Below are positions 1-6,834 of a stretch of 7,845 bases of DNA, piece by piece. The first letter of the stretch is position 1; each line of letters begins with the position of its first letter. The position numbers and the translations under genes are program-made. Origin of the DNA: CAIKZZ01 sp035524495. GTDB lineage: Bacteria; Pseudomonadota; Gammaproteobacteria; Steroidobacterales; Steroidobacteraceae. The stretch is taken from assembly GCA_035524495.1 (NCBI GenBank), contig DATKOR010000003.1, positions 1 to 7,845 of the forward strand, read 5' to 3'. The notes under the pieces were generated by a model. That model ran no database searches. It was not told where the DNA came from and saw only the letters and a list, made by a program, of their open reading frames with translations.

Positions 1-3
1 ACC

Positions 4-2295
4 GTGAACGAAATCCCGACCCGCGCCCTGCGCGCCCATGACACCGCCGGCAAGGTCTTCCAGGTCTATTCGAAGCGGCTGCGCCTCGCGCAGGAGCGCT
101 ACGCGAAGAGCGTCGCGCAGGCCTTCAAGGAGCACGCGCCCACCGAGGGCGCCGAGGCATCGCAGGCGGCGCGCGACTGGCCAGGCTACGCGGTCGACTT
201 CGCGCAGCGCGCGATCCTCTTCTGCGACACGCTGCGCCAGCGCGGCAACCTGTTCCTCGAGCGCGAGCAGGCCGGCAAGCCGCCGGTGCTGCACTTCGGC
301 TACGAGACGGTGCTGGACGGGCGCACGCTCGCGCGGCCGGTGAACTACGCGCTGGTGCGGATCGTGCCGCCCGAGGGCGTGGCCATCGACCCGGCGCGCC
401 GACCGTACGTGATCATCGACCCGCGCGCCGGGCACGGCCCCGGCATCGGCGGCATGAAGGACGACTCGCATGTCGGCGTCGCGCTGCGTGCCGGCCACCC
501 CGTGTACTTCGTGATCTTCTTCCCGGACCCGGAGCCGAAGCAGACGCTGGCCGACGTCTGCGACGCCGAGCGCCAGTTCATCGCGCGGGTCCGCGAACTG
601 CACCCCGACAGCGCGAAGCCGGTCGTGATCGGCAACTGCCAGGGTGGCTGGGCGGCGATGATGCTGGCCGCGGCGAACCCCGCCGACGTCGGCCCGATCA
701 TCATCAACGGCGCGCCGATGTCGTACTGGGGTGGTGCGTGGAGCGAGGGCGAGGGCGACAACCCGATGCGCTACGCCGGCGGCAACCTCGGCGGCACCTG
801 GCTCGCTTCGCTCGCATCCGACCTCGGCGACGGCGTCTTCGACGGCGCGTGGCTGGTCGAGAACTTCGAGGGCCTCAATCCCGCCAACACCTACTGGACC
901 AAGTTCTACAACCTGTTCGCCAAGGTCGACACCGAGGCGCCGCGCTTCCTCGACTTCGAGCGCTGGTGGGGCGGCTTCTACCTGATGAACCGCGAAGAGA
1001 TCGAGTGGATCACGCAGAACCTGTTCGTCGGCAACCGCCTGTGGAAGGGCGGCGTGCCGGTCAACGGCCGGGCGCTCGACCTCAAGTCGCTGCGCTCGCC
1101 GATCGTGCTGTTCGCCTCACTGGGCGACAACATCACCCCGCCGCAGCAGGCCTTCAACTGGATCGCGGACGTCTACGGCTCGACCGACGAGATCAAGGCG
1201 CACGGCCAGGTGATCGTCGGGCTGATGCACGAGGACGTCGGCCACCTCGGCATCTTCGTCTCCGGCAAGGTCGCGCGGAAGGAATACACGCAGCTGGTGT
1301 CGGTGCTGGAGAGCATCGAGGCGCTGACGCCCGGGCTCTACGCGATGAAGATCCTCGAGACCCGGGGCGACGGCGGCGAGCTCGTGCACCAGGTCGAGTT
1401 CGAGGAGCGCCGCCTCGAGGAGGTCATGGAGCGCCTCAACCGCTTCGAGCGCGCCGACGAGAAGCCGTTCGAGGCGGCCGCGGCGCTGTCGCAGTTCAAC
1501 CAGCGCGCCTACGAGCTGTTCGCCCGGCCGTGGGTGCAGGCGCTGTCGAATCCGTACACGGCGCGGCTCGGACGGCAGTTCCACAAGCTGCGCGTCGAGC
1601 GCTGGGCGCTCTCCGACCTCAACCCGGCGACGTGGTGGCTGGCGGTGGCCGCCGACGCGGTGCGCGCTGCGCGCAAGCCCGTGCCGGCCGAGCACCCCGG
1701 GCGGCGCGCCGAGGCGCTGACCTCGGCGCTCGTCACGGCCTCGCTCGACCTCTACCGCGACCTGCGCGACGCCCAGTCCGAGGCGCAGTTCTTCCAGACC
1801 TACGGCAACCTGCAGCACCTCGCCGACGAGCCGGGTCACGCCGGCGCCGAGGCCGCGCTCGATCCGCGCGAGCGGCCGTACGTGCGCGAGGCGCTGGCGG
1901 CGATCGGCGCGGGCGGCTACGCCGCGGCGGTCGCGCGCTGCGCCTACCTGCTCGCCGCCAAGGGCCGCCCGCTGCCGCTCGACCGGCTGCAGCTGAAGGC
2001 CGAGCTGCTGACCGAGTACCGCGAGCTGCTGCCGGAGATCGCGCCGGACGAGGCGCGCCGCGTGCGCGGCGAACAGGAGATCATCGTCGACTACGAGCGC
2101 GAGCAGGCGATCGCGACGCTGCCGCAGCTGCTCGCCGACCGCGCCGAGCGCAGCCGGCTGCTCGAGCTCCTGGAGCGCGTCGCCGCGGACGAGCGCGTCG
2201 CGGGCACGGGCCTCACGGCGGCGCAGGTGGCGATGCTCGCGCGCATCCGCACCGCGCTCGGCGGCCGGCCGCGGCTCGCGAGCACGGCAGCCTAG
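4..2295 (+). CDS. DUF3141 alpha/beta-hydrolase, PHA-synthase-like (763 aa)
   Basis: Large cytoplasmic protein of the DUF3141 family, often annotated as poly(3-hydroxyalkanoate) synthetase-like; its reaction is not established. An alpha/beta-hydrolase core spans about residues 95-440. The nucleophile elbow GNCQGG has Cys212 where lipases have Ser, as in the GxCxG box of PHA synthases. Asp375 (LGDNITPP) and His414 (VGHLGIF) complete a Cys-Asp-His triad in the PHA-synthase order. The Cys-to-Asp spacing is 163 residues; Cupriavidus PhaC, from memory (C319, D480, H508), has 161. The C-terminal part, about 450-763, is helical and highly charged, with a DYEREQAIATLP segment near 698-709 that I recall as typical of this family. 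No signal peptide or membrane segment is visible. The GTG start lies 3 bases from the window edge, so the true start could be further upstream. It is the first visible gene of an operon with pta, ackA and fabI. A PHA synthase, thioesterase or other acyltransferase role is possible. Confidence 0.9.
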   Translation: MNEIPTRALRAHDTAGKVFQVYSKRLRLAQERYAKSVAQAFKEHAPTEGAEASQAARDWPGYAVDFAQRAILFCDTLRQRGNLFLEREQAGKPPVLHFGYETVLDGRTLARPVNYALVRIVPPEGVAIDPARRPYVIIDPRAGHGPGIGGMKDDSHVGVALRAGHPVYFVIFFPDPEPKQTLADVCDAERQFIARVRELHPDSAKPVVIGNCQGGWAAMMLAAANPADVGPIIINGAPMSYWGGAWSEGEGDNPMRYAGGNLGGTWLASLASDLGDGVFDGAWLVENFEGLNPANTYWTKFYNLFAKVDTEAPRFLDFERWWGGFYLMNREEIEWITQNLFVGNRLWKGGVPVNGRALDLKSLRSPIVLFASLGDNITPPQQAFNWIADVYGSTDEIKAHGQVIVGLMHEDVGHLGIFVSGKVARKEYTQLVSVLESIEALTPGLYAMKILETRGDGGELVHQVEFEERRLEEVMERLNRFERADEKPFEAAAALSQFNQRAYELFARPWVQALSNPYTARLGRQFHKLRVERWALSDLNPATWWLAVAADAVRAARKPVPAEHPGRRAEALTSALVTASLDLYRDLRDAQSEAQFFQTYGNLQHLADEPGHAGAEAALDPRERPYVREALAAIGAGGYAAAVARCAYLLAAKGRPLPLDRLQLKAELLTEYRELLPEIAPDEARRVRGEQEIIVDYEREQAIATLPQLLADRAERSRLLELLERVAADERVAGTGLTAAQVAMLARIRTALGGRPRLASTAA

Positions 2296-2298
2296 GAG
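2294..2298 (+). promoter_or_regulatory. Shine-Dalgarno site for the phosphotransacylase gene
   Basis: AGGAG lies five bases before the ATG at 2304 and overlaps the TAG stop of the DUF3141 gene (2293-2295). It fixes the start of the downstream gene and suggests termination-reinitiation coupling. It is the clearest ribosome binding site in the window. Confidence 0.7.
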
Positions 2299-2303
2299 AG
2301 ACC

Positions 2304-3260
2304 ATGGACGCACCGACCCAGACCCCCGCCAAGCACGACAAGTACCAGCGCCTCCTCGAGGCCTGCCAGGCGCTGCCGCCGACGCCGACCGCGGTCGCCC
2401 ATCCCTGCGACGAGGCGGCGCTCGAGGGCGCGCTGAACGCGGCCAAGCTCGGCCTGATCACGCCGATCCTGGTCGGCCCCGAGGCCAAGATCCGCGCCGC
2501 GGCCGCCCGCGCCGGCCTCGACCTCGGCGCGCTCGAGATCGTCGATGCGCCCTACAGCCACGAGTCGGCGCTGCGCGCCGTCGCGCTGGTGCGCGAGGGC
2601 CGCGCCGAGGCGCTGATGAAGGGCAGCCTGCACACCGACGAGCTGATGGCGGCGGTCGTGCGCCGCGACACCGGCCTGCGCACCGCCCGGCGCATCAGCC
2701 ACTGTTTCATCATGGACGTGCCGGGCCGCGCCGAGGCGCTGATCATCACCGACGCGGCCGTCAACATCGCGCCGACGCTGTCGGAAAAGGTCGACATCAC
2801 GCAGAACGCGATCGATCTCGCGCACGCACTGCGCCTGAAGGAGGTGCGGGTCGCGATCCTGTCGGCGATGGAGACGGTCAACCCCGCGGTGCCGTCGACC
2901 ATCGAGGCCGCGGCGCTGTGCAAGATGGCGGACCGCAAGCAGATCACGGGCGCGCTGCTCGACGGGCCGCTGGCGCTCGACAACGCGATCGACCCTGAGG
3001 CGGCCGCGATCAAGAAGATCGACTCGCCGGTCGCCGGCCGGGCGAACGTGCTGGTGGTGCCCGACCTCGAGGCCGGCAACATGCTCGCCAAGAGCCTGAC
3101 CTTCCTCGCCGGCGCGGACGCCGCGGGCATCGTGCTCGGCGCGCGCGTGCCGATCATCCTCACGAGCCGCGCGGATTCCGTGCTGAGCCGGCTCGCCTCC
3201 TGCGCCGTGGCCGCGCTGCTCGCCCAGGCGCGGCGCGAGCACTCGGCCGTCGTGAGCTGA
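2304..3260 (+). CDS. pta: Phosphate acetyl/butyryltransferase family protein (318 aa)
   Basis: Transfers an acyl group between CoA and phosphate (acyl-CoA + Pi to acyl-phosphate + CoA), feeding the kinase encoded next. It belongs to the PTA_PTB family (PF01515). Visible family segments are MKGSLHTDE (from 105), ITDAAVNIAPTL (Asp150), the PDLEAGNMLAKSL segment (Gly258-Asn259), and a C-terminal TSRADS segment. The ATG at 2304 is preceded by AGGAG; the open frame continues left, but only as a shadow of the DUF3141 gene. At 318 aa it holds just the catalytic domain. It has neither the N-terminal regulatory region of long enterobacterial Pta nor the MaoC hydratase domain that I recall as fused in about 460-aa homologues annotated as bifunctional enoyl-CoA hydratase/phosphate acetyltransferase. 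Sequence style is closer to the Ptb-like branch, so acetyl-, propionyl- or butyryl-CoA could be the substrate. The symbol pta is used by family; ptb is possible. Confidence 0.93.
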   Translation: MDAPTQTPAKHDKYQRLLEACQALPPTPTAVAHPCDEAALEGALNAAKLGLITPILVGPEAKIRAAAARAGLDLGALEIVDAPYSHESALRAVALVREGRAEALMKGSLHTDELMAAVVRRDTGLRTARRISHCFIMDVPGRAEALIITDAAVNIAPTLSEKVDITQNAIDLAHALRLKEVRVAILSAMETVNPAVPSTIEAAALCKMADRKQITGALLDGPLALDNAIDPEAAAIKKIDSPVAGRANVLVVPDLEAGNMLAKSLTFLAGADAAGIVLGARVPIILTSRADSVLSRLASCAVAALLAQARREHSAVVS

Positions 3261-3264
3261 CGCC

Positions 3265-4476
3265 ATGGCCAACGTCTACGCCGTGCTTAACGCCGGCTCC
3301 TCGTCGATCAAGTTCTCGCTGTTCACGGCCGCGGGCGCGGCGCTCGAGGCCGGCCCGCGCGGCCAGGTCGAGAGCCTCGGGAGCGCGCCACGCTTCGTGT
3401 CGAAGGACCCCGCCGGGCGGGTGCTCGGCGAGCACTCCTGGGGCGAGGGCGCCGCCCTCGACCACGACGGCGCGCTCTGGCACATCATCGGCCACCTGCG
3501 CGAGCAGCTGCGCGGCGACCGGCTCGCTGGCGTCGGCCATCGCGTCGTGCACGGCGGCCGCGACTACGCGCAGCCGGTCGTGGTCGACGCCGCGGTCGTG
3601 CGCGCGCTCGAGGAATTCGTGCCGCTCGCGCCGCTGCACCAGCCGCACAACCTGACGCCGATCCGGCTGCTGCTCGAGCGGCTGCCGGAGCTGGCGCAGG
3701 TGGCGTGCTTCGACACCGCCTTCCACCGCGGCGCGCCGCCGGTGTCGCAGCGCTTCGCGGTGCCGGGCGCGCTGCACGAGGCGGGCGTGCAGCGCTACGG
3801 CTTCCACGGCCTGTCCTACGAGTACGTCGCCTCGGTGCTCGGCCAGTACGACGCCCGCGCCGCCGCCGGGCGCACCGTGGTGCTGCACCTCGGCAACGGC
3901 GCGAGCATGTGCGCGCTCGAGTCGGGCCGCAGCGTCGCGAGCACCATGGGCTTCACCGCCGTCGACGGCCTGCCGATGGGCACGCGCTGCGGAGCGATCG
4001 ACCCCGGCGTGATCCTGTACCTGCTGCAGCAGCGCGGACTGGATGCGAAGGCGGTCGAGAGGCTGGTCTACAGGGAGTCCGGCCTGCTCGGCGTGTCGGG
4101 CCTGTCGGGCGACATGCGCGTGCTGCTCGCGAGCCCGGAGCCGGGCGCGAGGCTCGCGATCGAGCTCTACGTGTACCGGATCCGGCGCGAGCTTGGCTCG
4201 CTGGCCGCCGCGCTCGGCGGGCTGGACGCGATCGTCTTCACCGCCGGCATCGGCGAGCATGCCGCCCCGATCCGCGCCGCGGTCTGCCGCGACGCGGCCT
4301 GGCTCGGCGTCGAGCTCGACGACGCCGCCAACGCGAGCGGCGGTCCGCGCATCAGCACGGCGGCGAGCCGCGTGTCCGCCTGGGTGGTGCCGACCAACGA
4401 GGAGCTGATGATCGCGCGCCATACGAGCCGCCTGGTCGGCGCCGCCGCCGGCCTGCCGCGCGAGGTGGCCGCGTGA
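3265..4476 (+). CDS. ackA: Acetate/propionate family kinase (403 aa)
   Basis: Converts acyl-phosphate + ADP to the free acid + ATP, or the reverse, in the cytoplasm, completing the acyl-CoA to acid route with the upstream transacylase. All main ASKHA acetate-kinase elements are present: LNAGSSSIKFSLF with Asn9, HRVVHGG with Arg93, CFDTAFH with Asp150, RYGFHG with His181, the LGNGAS phosphate loop, GTRCGAIDPG with Arg241, FTAGIGEHA, and the metal-binding TNEEL near Glu379/Glu380. These match the catalytic Asn, Arg, Asp, Arg and Glu known from the Methanosarcina enzyme. Length is normal for the family. After the FHG motif the sequence is LSYEY instead of the usual TSH, and PLHQPHN replaces PLHNP, pointing to a branch distinct from classical enterobacterial AckA. 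Start ATG is 4 bases after the pta stop, with no strong Shine-Dalgarno, so coupling is likely. Preferred acid (acetate, propionate or butyrate) cannot be read from sequence. Confidence 0.95.
   Translation: MANVYAVLNAGSSSIKFSLFTAAGAALEAGPRGQVESLGSAPRFVSKDPAGRVLGEHSWGEGAALDHDGALWHIIGHLREQLRGDRLAGVGHRVVHGGRDYAQPVVVDAAVVRALEEFVPLAPLHQPHNLTPIRLLLERLPELAQVACFDTAFHRGAPPVSQRFAVPGALHEAGVQRYGFHGLSYEYVASVLGQYDARAAAGRTVVLHLGNGASMCALESGRSVASTMGFTAVDGLPMGTRCGAIDPGVILYLLQQRGLDAKAVERLVYRESGLLGVSGLSGDMRVLLASPEPGARLAIELYVYRIRRELGSLAAALGGLDAIVFTAGIGEHAAPIRAAVCRDAAWLGVELDDAANASGGPRISTAASRVSAWVVPTNEELMIARHTSRLVGAAAGLPREVAA
4462..4465 (+). promoter_or_regulatory. Shine-Dalgarno site inside ackA for fabI
   Basis: GAGG, followed by TGG, ends seven bases before the GTG at 4473. 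It supports the GTG start that overlaps the ackA stop in a GTGA junction. Confidence 0.5.
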
Positions 4477-5255
4477 ACGCCTCGGTACCGCGGCCGGTGC
4501 TGCAGGGCCGCAACGCACTCGTCGTCGGCGTCGCCAACGAGGACTCGATCGCCACCGGCTGCGCGCGGGCCTTCCACGAGCTCGGCGCCAGCGTCGCGCT
4601 GACCTACCTCAATGAGAAGGCGCGCCGCTTCGTCGAGCCCGTCGCCGCCGCGGTCGACGCGGCGCTCTTGCTGCCGCTCGACGTCGCCGTGCCCGGCCAG
4701 CTCGAGGCGGTGTTCGAGCGCCTGGCGCGCGACTGGGGGCGGCTCGACATCCTGGTGCACTCGATCGCCTGGGCGCCGAAGGACGACCTGCAGGGCGGCC
4801 TGCTCAGCTGCTCGGCCGACGGCTTCGCCAAGGCCATGGACGTCTCCTGCCACTCGTTCGTGCGCATGGCGCGGCTGGCCGCGCCGCTGATGACCGAGGG
4901 CGGCACGATGTTCGCGATGAGCTACCACGGCGCGCAGAAGGTCGTGTCGAACTACAACGTCATGGGGCCGGTCAAGGCGGCGCTCGAGGCGGTGTGCCGC
5001 TACCTCGCCTTCGAGCTCGGGCCGCAGCGCATCCGCGTGCACGCGATCTCGCCCGGGCCGCTCAAGACACGCGCCGCGTCGGGGCTCAAGGACTTCGAGC
5101 TGCTGCTCAACGAGGCGGCGAGCCGGGCGCCGACCGGCGAGCTCGTCGACGTGCTCGACGTCGGCTTCGCCTGCGCCTACCTCGCGACGCCCTACGCCCG
5201 GCGCATCACCGGCGGCACGGTGTACGTGGACGGCGGCGTCAACATCATGGCGTGA
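4473..5255 (+). CDS. fabI: FabI-type enoyl-[ACP] reductase, NADH (260 aa)
   Basis: Short-chain dehydrogenase/reductase of the FabI class, reducing the trans-2 double bond of enoyl-ACP, and in some members enoyl-CoA, with NAD(P)H. It shows the FabI nucleotide-binding start VVGVANEDSIA (residues 17-27), LVHSIAWAP (His96-Pro102), and the catalytic pattern Tyr151-x9-Tyr161-x6-Lys168, with the same spacing as Y146/Y156/K163 of E. coli. ISPGPLKTRAASG follows, and the C-terminus is GGTVYVDGGVNIMA. GTG at 4473 overlaps the ackA stop by four bases (GTGA), has GAGG upstream, and gives the normal FabI length. SIAW stands where E. coli has SIGF (G93-F94), so part of the triclosan-contact region differs. 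The sequence after TRAASG (APTGELVDVLDVG) also differs from E. coli (TPIRRTVTIEDVG). This may be a second, non-housekeeping FabI serving the acyl-CoA operon, but a sole FabI cannot be excluded. Confidence 0.93.
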   Translation: MNASVPRPVLQGRNALVVGVANEDSIATGCARAFHELGASVALTYLNEKARRFVEPVAAAVDAALLLPLDVAVPGQLEAVFERLARDWGRLDILVHSIAWAPKDDLQGGLLSCSADGFAKAMDVSCHSFVRMARLAAPLMTEGGTMFAMSYHGAQKVVSNYNVMGPVKAALEAVCRYLAFELGPQRIRVHAISPGPLKTRAASGLKDFELLLNEAASRAPTGELVDVLDVGFACAYLATPYARRITGGTVYVDGGVNIMA

Positions 5256-5257
5256 CG

Positions 5258-5279
5258 GCGCGGCCGGCGCCGGTCGCGC
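5258..5279. terminator. GC-rich hairpin between convergent fabI and prpD
   Basis: Bases 5258-5266 pair with 5271-5279 (9 bp, one G-U on the plus-strand RNA) around a GCGC loop. It sits in the 33-bp gap between two facing stop codons, where a shared terminator would be expected. No T-run follows on either strand, so it is not a classical intrinsic terminator. In such G+C-rich DNA a chance palindrome is possible. Confidence 0.35.
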
Positions 5280-5288
5280 GGCGGGGCG

Positions 5289-6737
5289 TCAGTTGCGCAC
5301 CAGCGCCGCGACGAACTCGTGGACCGGCAGCGCGTCGAGCCTCGCGGGGTCGGCGAACAGCGCCCTGATCGCCGCGGCCTGCTTGGCCCCGTAGTGCGCC
5401 GCCACCGACTCCTCGAACTTGCGGACCAGCAGCGGGTAGCCCTCGGCGCGGCGCCGGCGGTGGCCGATCGGCACGTCCACCTGCACGCGGCGCGTGCAGC
5501 CGCCGCCCTTCCAGAACACCTGCACCGCGTTGCCGATGTGGCGCTTGTCGGCCTCGTAGTACTCGCGCGTGAAGGTCGGGTTCTCGCGCACCTGCATCCG
5601 CGCGCGCAGCGCGTCGACGCGCGGGTCGTTCGCGACCGCGTCCTCGTAGTCGGCGGCGGTGAGGCGGCCGAAGATCAGCGGGACCGCGACCATGTACTGG
5701 ATGCAGTGGTCCCGGTCGGCGGGGTTGGCGAGCGGCCCGGTCTTGTCGATGATCCGCACCCCCGGCTCCTGCGTCTCGATGACGATCCGCTCGACGTCGT
5801 CGAGCCGGCCCTGCAGCTCCGGGTGCAGCGCCATCGCGGCCTCGACCGCGGTCTGCGCGTGGAACTCGGCCGGGAAGCTGATCTTGAAGAGCACGTTCTC
5901 CATCACGTAGCTCCCGAACGGCTGGCGGAACTCGAGCGGCTTCTTGAACACCACGTCGTAGAAGCCCCACTTCGGCGCCGTCAGCGCCGACGGATAGCCC
6001 ATCTCGCCGGTCAGCGCGATGAGCGCGTGGCGCACGCCGCGGCTCGTGGCGTCGCCGGCCGCCCAGCTCTTGCGGGAGCCCGTGTTCGGTGCGTGCCGGT
6101 AGGTCCGCAGCGCGCCGCCGTCGAGGAACGCGTTCGAGACCGCGTTGATGACCTGCTCGCGGCTGCCGCCGAGCATCGCGGTCACGACCGCGGTGGTCGC
6201 GACGCGCACGTTCAGCACGTGGTCGAGGCCGACCTTGTTGTAGGCGTTCTCGAGCGCCGTGACGCCCTGGATCTCGTGCGCCTTGATCATCGCGGTCAGC
6301 ACGTCGCGCACCGCGAGCGGCGCGGCGCCCTCGGCCACGCGGCGGCGCGACAGGTAGTCGGCGATCGCGAGGATGCCGCCCAGGTTGTCCGACGGGTGGC
6401 CCCATTCGGCCGCGAGCCAGGTGTCGTTGAAGTCGAGCCAGCGGATCATGCAGCCGACGTTGAAGGCCGCCTGCACCGGGTCGAGCTCGTAGCTCGTGCC
6501 CGGCACGCGCGCGCCGCCCACCATCGTCGCGCCCGGCCCGACCGGTCCCATCAGCTTGGTGCAGGCCGGGTACTGCAGCGCCTGGAAGCCGCAGGCGAGC
6601 GTGTCCATCAGGCAGTAGCGGGCGGTGTCGTAGGCGATCTCGCTCGCGATGCGGTGCTCGCGCGCGTAGCGCGCGATGTCGACCAGCACGCGGTCGGGAT
6701 CGGGGCGCTGCGCGGACTTGTAGTCGTGGCTGGACAT
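5289..6737 (-). CDS. prpD: 2-methylcitrate dehydratase PrpD (482 aa)
   Basis: MmgE/PrpD family enzyme (PF03972) that dehydrates 2-methylcitrate to 2-methyl-cis-aconitate in the methylcitrate cycle, the route that oxidises propionyl-CoA to pyruvate; homologues also act on citrate. Length is the usual one for PrpD. The N-terminus (RPDPDRVLVDIARYA), AYDTARYCLMDTL, and the hallmark segment RWLDFNDTWLAAEWGHPSDN (99-118) align with my recollection of E. coli PrpD, which separates it from generic MmgE/PrpD proteins. The N-terminal helical domain covers about 1-280 and the smaller C-terminal domain about 290-460. ATG at 6737 is supported by homology although no good Shine-Dalgarno lies upstream; the next Met is residue 44, inside the conserved domain. 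It converges on fabI. prpB, prpC, acnD and prpF are not in the window; upstream is an unrelated DUF885 gene, so prpD seems separated from a standard prp operon on the visible side. Confidence 0.94.
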   Translation of the reverse strand: MSSHDYKSAQRPDPDRVLVDIARYAREHRIASEIAYDTARYCLMDTLACGFQALQYPACTKLMGPVGPGATMVGGARVPGTSYELDPVQAAFNVGCMIRWLDFNDTWLAAEWGHPSDNLGGILAIADYLSRRRVAEGAAPLAVRDVLTAMIKAHEIQGVTALENAYNKVGLDHVLNVRVATTAVVTAMLGGSREQVINAVSNAFLDGGALRTYRHAPNTGSRKSWAAGDATSRGVRHALIALTGEMGYPSALTAPKWGFYDVVFKKPLEFRQPFGSYVMENVLFKISFPAEFHAQTAVEAAMALHPELQGRLDDVERIVIETQEPGVRIIDKTGPLANPADRDHCIQYMVAVPLIFGRLTAADYEDAVANDPRVDALRARMQVRENPTFTREYYEADKRHIGNAVQVFWKGGGCTRRVQVDVPIGHRRRRAEGYPLLVRKFEESVAAHYGAKQAAAIRALFADPARLDALPVHEFVAALVRN

Positions 6738-6756
6738 GGCGGTGGCCGGCGGTGGC

Positions 6757-6791
6757 GGGCGGGGCCGCGATGTTGACTCACCGCCCCGCCC
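6757..6791. repeat. Inverted repeat upstream of prpD
   Basis: GGGCGGGGC (6757-6765) and GCCCCGCCC (6783-6791) form perfect 9-bp arms around a 17-base, relatively A/T-containing centre with TGACTCA at 6774-6780. It lies between the end of the DUF885 gene and the start of prpD. It could be an operator for prpD, a hairpin ending DUF885 transcription, or chance in G+C-rich DNA. Confidence 0.4.
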
Positions 6792-6798
6792 TTGCCAA
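6770..6798 (-). promoter_or_regulatory. Possible sigma70-like promoter for prpD
   Basis: Read on the minus strand, TTGGCA (6798-6793) is five of six to the -35 consensus. After exactly 17 bases comes CAACAT (6775-6770), only three of six to the -10 consensus. A start near 6763 would leave a leader of about 25 bases. The 97-bp gap 6738-6834 is otherwise G+C-rich, and no other candidate stands out. The weak -10 makes this tentative. Confidence 0.25.
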
Positions 6799-6834
6799 TG
6801 GGCGCCGACCGCCGCCGGCCGCCGGGGTCCCGGC

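Noticed and set aside
738..2303. Open frame running in front of the phosphotransacylase and fused in frame with it
   Set aside because: This part overlaps the DUF3141 gene in another frame and is Arg/Ala/Pro-rich shadow sequence. AGGAG before ATG 2304 and homology place the true start there.
1117..3272. Two long minus-strand open frames (1117-2313 and 2292-3272)
   Set aside because: Both are antisense shadows of DUF3141 and pta, with Arg/Leu/Val-rich sequence and no domain.
3705..4472. In-frame extension upstream of fabI
   Set aside because: It is an Arg-rich shadow of ackA. GTG 4473 gives the normal FabI N-terminus and length.
3160..4518. Minus-strand 452-codon open frame across ackA
   Set aside because: Low-complexity Arg/Ala/His-rich translation opposite a kinase with complete catalytic motifs, so it is an artefact of high GC.
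5319..6776. Plus-strand 485-codon open frame fully antisense to prpD
   Set aside because: Its product is Arg/Ala/Val/His-rich low-complexity sequence with no recognisable motif, the usual mirror frame of a high-GC gene. PrpD on the other strand has clear family motifs.
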